From an uncultured Phascolarctobacterium sp. (lineage in GTDB: Bacteria; Bacillota; Negativicutes; Acidaminococcales; Acidaminococcaceae), in the NCBI GenBank assembly GCA_900551335.1, contig URVO01000107.1, forward strand, positions 1-5,049: a stretch of 5,049 nucleotides of DNA, in the 5' to 3' direction. A program made the position numbers and the translations under genes. This document shows, one piece after another, positions 1 through 5,049 of this stretch. Numbering within the stretch: position 1 is the first letter of the stretch; each line of letters begins with the position of its first letter. The notes below the pieces were generated by a model that saw only the letters and a program-made list of their open reading frames with translations, did not search any database and was not told where the DNA came from.

Positions 1-1085
1 ATATTCTCCACTCTATCGCCAAGCTCAGGATAGATAACATTAGTATAAACTAGAGAAGTAACCTTGCCACCATCAATGACTTGCCGCAGACTTTCATAAG
101 TATCCTCTTGAATATTATCAAGCATTTCATAAATAATTGAATTGCTCGATGTCTGCAGCCAATAAGGCTGTGGCTGACAATCATTACTAAAATAATTCAG
201 CACTGACCAAGGATTATAAATTTCTGTTGGCCCAAATTTATAGCCATCGTACCAATCCCTGACCTCATCAAGCTTCTCTGCTGCCTCATAATAACGTGCA
301 ATTTCCGCAACCTCAGCAGCAGTAAAGCCAAAATGCGTACTAAATTTTCTATCAAGAACGGAATACACCCTAACATTGTTCAAGCCACTGAAAATGCTCT
401 CCTTCGCCACGCGCAAAATACCTGTCAAAATTCCATATGCAAGATTATAATTATCTTTCAATGCAGAAGACAATATATCTCTAGCAAACTGAATAACTTC
501 TTTATAATAACCATGAATATAGCCTGCTTGTATTGGAGTATCATATTCATCAATAATCAATACTACATGCTCACCATAATGTTCTCTCAGCATTTGTGAA
601 AGGCGCAAAATACTCATAGCATAATCTGTAGTATCGGCATTTCCGGATACTATTTTTTTATAAAAATCAGGATCAGAAATTTTATTACTATTTTTTAATT
701 CAGAGTGTCTGATATATTCATCACGAATTGTCTCTATAAGCCGTGGATAAAGTTCTGCCCATGTATATTTATTAGCATCTTTAAAACTCAAAAAAATCAC
801 AGGATACTTTCCTTGATATTGTGTATATTTTTCTCCCTGCTGCCAAATTTTCTTATCTTTAAAATAAACGCTCGTATCCTCAGCACTTTTTTCAAAAAAG
901 GTCTTCAGCATATTCATATTCAGCGTTTTACCAAAGCGTCTAGGGCGAGTAAAAAGAGAAATTGCAGCACGTTCATCAAGCAATTCTTTTATTAGCAAGG
1001 TTTTATCAATATAATAATAGTTTTTGCAGATCTCTTTGTAATCCGTAGAACCTAAAGGCAACGGCAGTTTACTGATAACTTCCAC
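1..1085 (-). CDS. AAA-ATPase-like protein, probable PD-(D/E)XK nuclease fusion (3' end beyond window)
   Basis: Reading the minus strand from a GTG at 1085 gives 361 uninterrupted codons that run off the left edge. The translation matches the AAA-ATPase-like family (PF09820 type): N-terminal LPLPLGSTDYKEI (residues 7-19) and YYYIDKTLLIKELL (23-36), a degenerate P-loop TRPRRFGKT (46-54), a Walker B strand VVLIIDEYDTPI (174-185), LTGILRVAKESIFSGLNN (220-237) and WYDGYKFG...YNPWSVLNYF (278-299). Family members are usually somewhat over 500 aa and end in a PD-(D/E)XK nuclease-like domain (DUF1703). That part would lie outside the window. The biological role of the family is unsettled, and a defence or mobile-element role is only inference. 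There is no ATG near the start. GTG 1085 lies 8 nt from an AAAGGAG site, TTG 1088 is a weaker alternative, and an in-frame stop lies at 1113-1115. The gene is strikingly AT-rich: bases 661-720 contain 13 G/C of 60, against 37 of 60 in 3241-3300 of pheT. It is likely an accessory gene. Confidence 0.9.
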   Translation of the reverse strand, partial: MEVISKLPLPLGSTDYKEICKNYYYIDKTLLIKELLDERAAISLFTRPRRFGKTLNMNMLKTFFEKSAEDTSVYFKDKKIWQQGEKYTQYQGKYPVIFLSFKDANKYTWAELYPRLIETIRDEYIRHSELKNSNKISDPDFYKKIVSGNADTTDYAMSILRLSQMLREHYGEHVVLIIDEYDTPIQAGYIHGYYKEVIQFARDILSSALKDNYNLAYGILTGILRVAKESIFSGLNNVRVYSVLDRKFSTHFGFTAAEVAEIARYYEAAEKLDEVRDWYDGYKFGPTEIYNPWSVLNYFSNDCQPQPYWLQTSSNSIIYEMLDNIQEDTYESLRQVIDGGKVTSLVYTNVIYPELGDRVEN

Positions 1086-1093
1086 CAAACTCA

Positions 1094-1100
1094 CTCCTTT
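1094..1100 (-). promoter_or_regulatory. Ribosome binding site of the AAA-ATPase-like gene
   Basis: The minus strand reads AAAGGAG here, 8 nt before GTG 1085 and 5 nt before TTG 1088. Because the gene has no upstream ATG, this site decides the start and favours the GTG. The site overlaps the end of the 8-bp palindrome TTCGCGAA at 1099-1106. Confidence 0.75.
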
Positions 1101-1117
1101 CGCGAAGCTTTTTTATC

Positions 1118-1126
1118 ATTATATCA
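1118..1126 (-). promoter_or_regulatory. Extended -10 promoter of the AAA-ATPase-like gene
   Basis: The minus strand reads TGATATAAT, a perfect TATAAT (1123-1118) preceded by the TGn of an extended -10 element. With a 17-bp spacer the -35 position (1146-1141) is TACAAA, a poor match to TTGACA, which fits an extended -10 promoter. Transcription would start near 1111, giving a leader of about 25 nt before the GTG. The promoter lies between the pheT terminator and the gene, so the gene has its own transcription unit. Confidence 0.7.
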
Positions 1127-1140
1127 TCTTTCAATACACT

Positions 1141-1180
1141 TTTGTAGGGCACAGTTTAAGTTTCATTATTCCCCTACAAA
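1141..1180. repeat. 9-bp perfect inverted repeat at the promoter, possible operator
   Basis: TTTGTAGGG at 1141-1149 is the exact reverse complement of CCCTACAAA at 1172-1180, with 22 nt between the arms. The arm centres are 31 bp apart, close to three helical turns. The left arm covers the -35 position of the promoter at 1118-1126, and the right arm abuts the pheT terminator. Neither strand has a T-run after the hairpin, so it is not a typical terminator. It could be a protein-binding site, a remnant of an element end, or chance. Confidence 0.55.
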
Positions 1181-1181
1181 G

Positions 1182-1217
1182 CAAAACCAGCCGCCTGAAT
1201 CTCTCCAGACGGCTGGT
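1182..1217 (-). terminator. Rho-independent terminator of the pheST operon
   Basis: The transcript folds as CCAGCCG (1216-1210), U, CUG, an 8-nt loop GAGAGAUU, CAG, G, then CGGCUGG (1193-1187). This is 11 bp with one U-G wobble, extended by one A-U pair, and it is followed by UUUUGC. It lies 15 nt after the pheT stop. The T-run is on the minus-strand side only, so it acts on the pheST transcript. The T-run is short, so some readthrough into the downstream gene is possible. Confidence 0.85.
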
Positions 1218-1232
1218 AATTTATGCTCAATA

Positions 1233-3686
1233 TTAATCTCTCAGCTTAGCCTTATAAGCTTCGGCAACCTCAGCAATAACCTTCTTCATCGAAGCATCGA
1301 CCTCTGCATCAGTCAGAGTGCGGTCTGCAGCCTGATAGGTCAGGTTGAACGCCATAGACTTGCAGCCTGCGGCAACCTGCTTGCCGGTGTAGATATCAAA
1401 GACACGCACGCCGCGCAGCAGCTCGCCTGCATGCTCGCGGATTACGCCCTCCAGCTCAGAGTTGGTAACCTCTACCGGAACAACAACGGCGATATCGCGG
1501 CTCATGCTCGGGAACTTCGGCAGATGTTTGTATTGCGGCACATGGGTAGCGCTGGCAACAAGTGGCTCGATTTCCATTTCCATAACGTAGGTAACCTGGT
1601 CTAAGTCGAAATTCTCCTGCACTACAGGATGAACCTCGCCAAAGGAGCCAATAACCTCGCCCTCGACTACGATGTCGCAGCTCTTGCCCGGATGCAGATA
1701 GGGCTGGCCGCTGCACACCATGGTGTAATCGCTGACCTGCAGGGCTTCGAGCAGGCCTTCAACGATGCCCTTCATATCATAGAAGTCAACAGCGCCCTTC
1801 TCCGTGCACCAGTTGAGCTCCTGACGGCTGCCGCTCAGTACAGCGGTCAGCAGCTGGCGCTCTACAGGATCAGCAGTCAGCGGCAGACTCTGCGGCAGGA
1901 ACACGCGGCCCACCTCGAACAGTGCAACACTGCTGTTGTGGTTGCGCAGGTTGAAGGAAGCAGTTTGCAAAGCGCTCGGAATCATCGTGGTGCGCATTAC
2001 GGAGAACGCGTCAGTAATCGGGTTCAGCAGCTCGATGCAGCTGCGGCGTGCATCATCAGCAGGCAGCAGCATTTTATCATAAGCGTTAGCCTTGATGAAG
2101 CTGTAGGTCATCATCTCGCTCACGCCAGCGCCAACCATATAATCCTGCACAGCATCCTTTACATCGTCCAGCACAGACTGATGGCCTTGGGTAATCGTCA
2201 GCTCCGGCTGATGGCTTTCAATGAAGTCATAGCCATGCATACGTGCAACCTCTTCGCTGATATCAGCATCGCATTCGATATCGCGGCGCCAGGTCGGAGC
2301 GGTAACAACAAGCTCCTCGCCCTGCTCTGCAATGCCAAAGCCCAGCTTGCTCAAAATTGCAATGATTTCCTCACGGCTGATATTGAAGCCGATGCGGCCA
2401 TTAATCTTCGCCGGGGTGGTGGTGATAACAGCAGGCTTCAGCTCCTCAGGATATGCCTCAACGATACCGCTGAAGGTTTCGCAGGCCCCCATCTGCTCTA
2501 AGAGATGAGCAGCACGGTTCAGAGCATCGTGGTCGCAGATGGTGTCCACACCACGCTCAAAGCGGCCGCTGGCCTCGCTGCGCAGGCCAAGAGCACGGGA
2601 GGTACGGCGGATAGAAGGACCGTGGAAGGAAGCAGCCTCGAGAATAACGTTCTTTGTTGCATCGGTAACCTCGGTCAAGAGGCCGCCCATAACGCCGCCC
2701 AGACCGGCAGCCTTCTCCGCATCGCCAATCGTAATCATAGCAGAGGTCAGCTCACGCTCCTTGCCGTCGAGGGTAACAAGCTTTTCGCCCTCTTCAGCAC
2801 GGCGCACGATGAGCGTATGGCCGGCAACCTTATCAGCATCATAAGCATGCATCGGCTGGCCCAGCTCCAGCATAACATAGTTCGTTACGTCGACTACGTT
2901 GCTGATGGGACGCACGCCGCAGGCACGCAGACGACGCTGCATCCATTCGGGAGACGGAGTAATTTTGATATCCTTCAGCACGCGGGTAGCAAAACGGCTG
3001 CACAGCTCCGGCGCTGCAATCTTTACGTCCACATAATCGCTTGCCTTGCCCTCAGCAGCCTCCTTAACGTCCATAGCAGGCATTTTCAGAGGGCAGCCGG
3101 TGATAGCGCTGATTTCGCGTGCCAAACCGATAATGCTGAAGCAGTCAGCACGGTTGCTGGTCAGGTCGATATCAATAACGGTGTCATCCAGACCAAGCAC
3201 AGTCTTCACATCGACGCCAATCGGCGTATCCGCAGGCAGAATGAAGATGCCCTCGCGCTGCTCGGGCAGCAGCAGCTTGGAGTCAATGCCCAGCTCATCG
3301 GCGCTGCACAGCATACCGAAGGAATCCAGGCCGCGCATTTTAGCCTTTTTCAGCTTCATGCCCTCAGGATTGCGGCTGCTCGGCGGCAGCACGCTGCCAA
3401 CTACGGCAACAGGCACAATGTCATATTGGTGTACATTTTGCGCACCGGTCAGAATCTGTACCGGCTCGCCGCCCTGACCATAATCCATCATGCAAACCCA
3501 CAGATGGTCGCTGTCCGGGTGACGGCTGATTTCCATAACCTTACCGGTAACAACGCCCTCCAGGCCTTCGCCCAATTTCTCTACCGTGTCAACCTCCAGG
3601 CCCACACGGGTAATTTTATCGCACAGCTCCTCAGTGGAGATGTTAATATCTACATATTGTTTTAACCATTCTAAAGATGCAAGCAT
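1233..3686 (-). CDS. pheT: Phenylalanine--tRNA ligase beta subunit
   Basis: This is the beta subunit of the cytoplasmic alpha2-beta2 enzyme that attaches phenylalanine to tRNA-Phe using ATP. At 817 aa it is the usual bacterial full length. The N-terminus MLASLEWLKQYVDI is typical. An EMAP/OB-type tRNA-binding fold follows, with HPDSDHLWVC at 56-65. The B3/B4 domain, which in studied enzymes carries the editing site, contains LGLRSEASGRFERGVD (366-381). The B5 domain has APTWRRDIECDADISEEVARMHGYD-type residues at 463-487. Next comes the catalytic-like core, with LLNPITDAFSVMRTTMIPS at 553-571. The C-terminal anticodon-binding FDX-ACB domain (about 723-817) opens with PKFPSMSRDIAVVV. The start is fixed by an AGGAGG 6 nt upstream and by the conserved N-terminus. 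It lies 11 nt after pheS, so the two are cotranscribed and probably translationally coupled. No frameshift or missing domain is visible. Confidence 0.98.
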   Translation of the reverse strand: MLASLEWLKQYVDINISTEELCDKITRVGLEVDTVEKLGEGLEGVVTGKVMEISRHPDSDHLWVCMMDYGQGGEPVQILTGAQNVHQYDIVPVAVVGSVLPPSSRNPEGMKLKKAKMRGLDSFGMLCSADELGIDSKLLLPEQREGIFILPADTPIGVDVKTVLGLDDTVIDIDLTSNRADCFSIIGLAREISAITGCPLKMPAMDVKEAAEGKASDYVDVKIAAPELCSRFATRVLKDIKITPSPEWMQRRLRACGVRPISNVVDVTNYVMLELGQPMHAYDADKVAGHTLIVRRAEEGEKLVTLDGKERELTSAMITIGDAEKAAGLGGVMGGLLTEVTDATKNVILEAASFHGPSIRRTSRALGLRSEASGRFERGVDTICDHDALNRAAHLLEQMGACETFSGIVEAYPEELKPAVITTTPAKINGRIGFNISREEIIAILSKLGFGIAEQGEELVVTAPTWRRDIECDADISEEVARMHGYDFIESHQPELTITQGHQSVLDDVKDAVQDYMVGAGVSEMMTYSFIKANAYDKMLLPADDARRSCIELLNPITDAFSVMRTTMIPSALQTASFNLRNHNSSVALFEVGRVFLPQSLPLTADPVERQLLTAVLSGSRQELNWCTEKGAVDFYDMKGIVEGLLEALQVSDYTMVCSGQPYLHPGKSCDIVVEGEVIGSFGEVHPVVQENFDLDQVTYVMEMEIEPLVASATHVPQYKHLPKFPSMSRDIAVVVPVEVTNSELEGVIREHAGELLRGVRVFDIYTGKQVAAGCKSMAFNLTYQAADRTLTDAEVDASMKKVIAEVAEAYKAKLRD

Positions 3687-3692
3687 AGTGAT

Positions 3693-3698
3693 CCTCCT
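3693..3698 (-). promoter_or_regulatory. Ribosome binding site of pheT, overlapping the pheS stop
   Basis: A perfect AGGAGG on the minus strand sits 6 nt before the pheT ATG and shares one base with the pheS TAA stop codon (3700-3698). Ribosomes ending pheS therefore finish on the pheT initiation site. This suggests translational coupling, which would help balance the 1:1 subunits. Confidence 0.85.
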
Positions 3699-4729
3699 TA
3701 TTTGAACTGACTGATGAAGCGTTGGTCGTTTTCAAAGAACAGGCGCAGGTCATCAATGCCATATTTCAGCATTGCGATACGCTCAACGCCCAGACCAAAG
3801 GCAAAGCCAGTCATCTTATCAGGATCATAGCCGCTCATGCGCAGCACGTTCGGATGCACTACGCCAGCGCCAAGAATTTCCAGCCAGCCGCTGTCCTTGC
3901 ACACATGGCAGCCGCCGCCCTGAGCATGGCAAATCGGGCAGGATACGTCGACCTCAACAGAGGGCTCCGTGAACGGGAAGTACGAAGGACGCAGACGCAC
4001 CTTAACATCGTCGCCAAACATCTGGCGGCAGAACAGCTCCAGCGTGCCCTTGAGGTCAGCCAGGCTGATGTTTTTGTCAACAACAAGGCCTTCCACCTGA
4101 TGGAACATCGGGGAATGGGTTGCGTCATAGTCGCAACGATATACAGTGCCGGGGCAGATCATGCGAATCGGAGTATTCGGCTCCATGCTTTCCAGAGTAC
4201 GCGCCTGTACACCAGAGGTCTGCGTGCGCAGCAGATAGTTTTCGGTGATATAGAAGGAATCCTGCATATCCAGCGCCGGATGATCAGGCGGCAGATTCAG
4301 CGCGGTGAAGTTGTGATAAACATCCTCGATTTCCGGACCGTCGCAAACGTCAAAGCCCATGCGCATGAAAATCTTCTTAATCTCGCGCAGAGTCAGGGTG
4401 ACGGGATGCAGATGACCAGCCTTCGGCTTGCGGCCCGGCAGCGTGATATCCACCTGCTCGTTAGCCAGCTTATCAGCCAAAGCCTTTTTCTCCAGCACCT
4501 CGGTTGCTTCGTTGATTTTGCCCTCCAGCTCAGCCTTGATTTCGTTAACAATCTGGCCGATTTTCGGACGCTCCTCGGCAGGCAGCTTGCCCATGCCGCG
4601 CAGAATTTCGGTCATCGGACCTTTTTTGCCCAGATATTTGACGCGCAAGTCCTTGAGCGCGTCAAGAGAAGTTACGGCAGCAAGCTCTTCTAAGGCTTGT
4701 GCTTTTAATGCTTCTAATTTTTCTTTCAT
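3698..4729 (-). CDS. pheS: Phenylalanine--tRNA ligase alpha subunit
   Basis: This is the catalytic alpha subunit of the class II synthetase that forms Phe-AMP and charges tRNA-Phe. At 343 aa it has the usual length. Residues 1-90 are the charged, helical N-terminal domain (coiled-coil arm) that contacts tRNA. The class II core follows: motif 1 region GFDVCDGPEIEDVYHNF (125-141), the TQTSGVQAR loop (169-177), motif 2 with GTVYRCDYDATHSPMFHQVEG (194-214), FTEPSVEVDV (253-262), and motif 3 GFAFGLGVERIAML (308-321) with the ATP-contacting Arg317. Ala310 in the FAFG stretch aligns with the residue that sizes the Phe pocket in E. coli PheS. Between the FTEPS block and ILGAGVVHP there is a CPIC (264-267) and CHVC (274-277) pair, a zinc-knuckle-like insert that E. 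coli PheS lacks. The start is supported by AGGAAGG 9 nt upstream. It is the first gene of the operon, under T-box control. Confidence 0.98.
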   Translation of the reverse strand: MKEKLEALKAQALEELAAVTSLDALKDLRVKYLGKKGPMTEILRGMGKLPAEERPKIGQIVNEIKAELEGKINEATEVLEKKALADKLANEQVDITLPGRKPKAGHLHPVTLTLREIKKIFMRMGFDVCDGPEIEDVYHNFTALNLPPDHPALDMQDSFYITENYLLRTQTSGVQARTLESMEPNTPIRMICPGTVYRCDYDATHSPMFHQVEGLVVDKNISLADLKGTLELFCRQMFGDDVKVRLRPSYFPFTEPSVEVDVSCPICHAQGGGCHVCKDSGWLEILGAGVVHPNVLRMSGYDPDKMTGFAFGLGVERIAMLKYGIDDLRLFFENDQRFISQFK

Positions 4730-4738
4730 TTATTTCAT

Positions 4739-4745
4739 CCTTCCT
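4739..4745 (-). promoter_or_regulatory. Ribosome binding site of pheS
   Basis: The minus strand reads AGGAAGG, 9 nt before ATG 4729. Another ATG directly abuts this site (4738-4736) but is followed by AAA TAA, so it cannot be the gene start. Confidence 0.8.
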
Positions 4746-4751
4746 AAGGCA

Positions 4752-4799
4752 CACACCCTCTCGCTTCACTTCGTTCAGCACTCCCCCTTACAGGGGAAG
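4752..4799. repeat. Hairpin plus charged-looking tail, candidate dispersed palindromic repeat in the pheS leader
   Basis: Read on the minus strand, this leader part begins with an 8-bp stem CTTCCCCT-GTA-AGGGGGAG (4799-4781, one G-U pair). It continues as TGCTGAACGAAGTGAAGC then GAGAGGGTGTG. The hairpin has no T-run on either side, so it is not a terminator, and it lies downstream of the T-box terminator, where the T-box needs no element. The string resembles short intergenic repeats I recall from Bacillota genomes. There is only one copy in this window, so the repeat status is inferred. Confidence 0.45.
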
Positions 4800-4835
4800 C
4801 ATCTTCGCAAAACAGCAAAAGTTAGTCACCATAAT

Positions 4836-4873
4836 AAAAAGAAAACGCCCCTGTTATTCCTATAACAGGGGCG
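4836..4873 (-). terminator. T-box conditional intrinsic terminator
   Basis: The transcript forms a 12-bp perfect stem CGCCCCUGUUAU / AUAACAGGGGCG (4873-4862 with 4857-4846) around a 4-nt loop AGGA. It is followed by UUUUCUUUUU. Its 5' strand (CGCCCC) is also the 3' strand of the antiterminator, so the two structures exclude each other. Confidence 0.95.
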
Positions 4874-4895
4874 AAAAAACTTCGCGGTACCACCC
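4868..4895 (-). promoter_or_regulatory. T-box antiterminator
   Basis: GGG (4895-4893) pairs with CCC (4870-4868) as helix A1. The 7-nt bulge UGGUACC (4892-4886) holds the tRNA acceptor end. GCGAA (4885-4881) pairs with UUCGC (4875-4871) as helix A2 around a GUUUU loop. Forming it removes CGCCCC from the terminator stem. This matches the family architecture, so the ON state can be read directly from the sequence. Confidence 0.9.
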
Positions 4896-4908
4896 AAATT
4901 TATTCCTT

Positions 4909-4952
4909 CATTTGCAGCCTTAACGCAGCCATACGCCAGCCCTACGCAGCTA
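4909..4952 (-). repeat. Four 11-bp imperfect tandem units inside the T-box leader
   Basis: On the minus strand four consecutive 11-mers share a GCTG core: TAGCTGCGTAG, GGCTGGCGTAT, GGCTGCGTTAA and GGCTGCAAATG. They fill the linker between the GNRA-loop hairpin and the antiterminator, where stems II/III usually lie. Direct repeats cannot pair with each other, so the linker may be partly unstructured or may have arisen by slippage. Confidence 0.5.
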
Positions 4953-5049
4953 ATCGCTTAGCCTTCAGGCAGGACACTCCCAAGGGAACTTCAGCATAAT
5001 TTGGTGTGCGAAGCTTACAGCCGCCGACTTCACTCTCTAAAACACTTCC

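Larger units (their letters stand above)
4836..5049 (-). ncRNA. T-box riboswitch, tRNA-Phe specific (5' end beyond window)
   Basis: This is the leader RNA of pheST, which senses the charging state of tRNA-Phe. The distal part of Stem I shows the AGAGAG motif (5038-5033) and a GGCGGCUG segment. The 3' specifier side follows as GAA-G-UUC-CCUUGGGAG, which matches the family pattern GAA-N-specifier-N6-GAG. The specifier is UUC (4988-4986), a Phe codon. A GCUAA-GCGA-UUAGC hairpin with a GNRA-type loop lies at 4962-4949. The conserved T-box GGGUGGUACCGCG is at 4895-4883. Its UGGU bulge would pair with the ACCA end of a tRNA with A73, as expected for tRNA-Phe. The base of Stem I and the promoter lie to the right of the window. 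Uncharged tRNA-Phe should favour transcription of pheS and pheT. Confidence 0.95.

Noticed and set aside
333..995. Plus-strand open frames at 333-599 and 705-995
   Set aside because: They are antisense to the AAA-ATPase-like gene, whose motifs are clear on the minus strand. The short AT-rich translations are hydrophobic by composition only.
1141..1180. Second terminator formed by the 9-bp inverted repeat
   Set aside because: The loop is 22 nt and neither strand has a U-run after the stem. The hairpin at 1187-1216 already serves as the pheT terminator.
1629..3665. Two long plus-strand open frames (1629-2501 and 2505-3665) opposite pheT
   Set aside because: They lie entirely antisense to a full-length, motif-complete pheT. 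Their translations are rich in Ala, Gln, His and Leu without recognisable domains, as expected for mirror frames of a GC-rich gene.
3722..4693. 323-codon plus-strand open frame opposite pheS
   Set aside because: It is antisense to pheS across nearly its whole length, shows no family motif and has no convincing ribosome binding site. It is a shadow of the pheS codon pattern.
4730..4738. Mini-ORF ATG AAA TAA directly before the pheS start
   Set aside because: Its ATG abuts the Shine-Dalgarno sequence with no spacer, so initiation there is unlikely. It is probably incidental.
4781..4799. Extra intrinsic terminator in the pheS leader
   Set aside because: The stem is strong but is followed by TGCTGAACG on the minus strand and CATCTTCGC on the plus strand, with no T-run.

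Overview
The window carries the phenylalanyl-tRNA synthetase operon pheS-pheT of what looks like a Bacillota (Firmicutes) bacterium. All genes lie on the minus strand, so transcription runs from right to left. The evidence for the phylum is a T-box riboswitch with a Phe (UUC) specifier upstream of pheS, a CxxC...CxxC insert in PheS that I recall from Firmicutes enzymes, and strong AGGAGG-type ribosome binding sites. A Negativicutes gut or rumen commensal is a plausible guess, but this rests on general impression and not on a diagnostic marker.

Layout in the direction of transcription. Bases 5049 to about 4836 hold the T-box leader, whose 5' end lies outside the window. Its specifier, UGGU tRNA-acceptor bulge, antiterminator and competing terminator are all readable. 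Bases 4730-4835 are a post-terminator leader with a GC-rich hairpin and a segment that resembles a dispersed repeat. pheS (alpha subunit, 343 aa) occupies 4698-region bases 3698-4729, and pheT (beta subunit, 817 aa) follows 11 nt later at 1233-3686. A rho-independent terminator sits just after the pheT stop. An AT-rich gene with its own extended -10 promoter then begins at 1085 and runs off the left edge. It encodes an AAA-ATPase-like protein of the kind normally fused to a PD-(D/E)XK nuclease-like domain.

PheS and PheT form the heterotetramer that charges tRNA-Phe. When uncharged tRNA-Phe accumulates, it should pair with the UUC specifier and the UGGU bulge of the leader, stabilise the antiterminator and allow transcription of both genes. 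The leftmost gene is transcriptionally separate, has a much lower GC content and is probably an accessory gene next to a core operon.

I found no CRISPR array, tRNA, rRNA, transposase or clearly new multi-gene system. The least explained parts are the accessory ATPase gene, the 9-bp inverted repeat at its promoter, the 11-bp tandem units inside the T-box leader and the possible dispersed repeat between the riboswitch and pheS.
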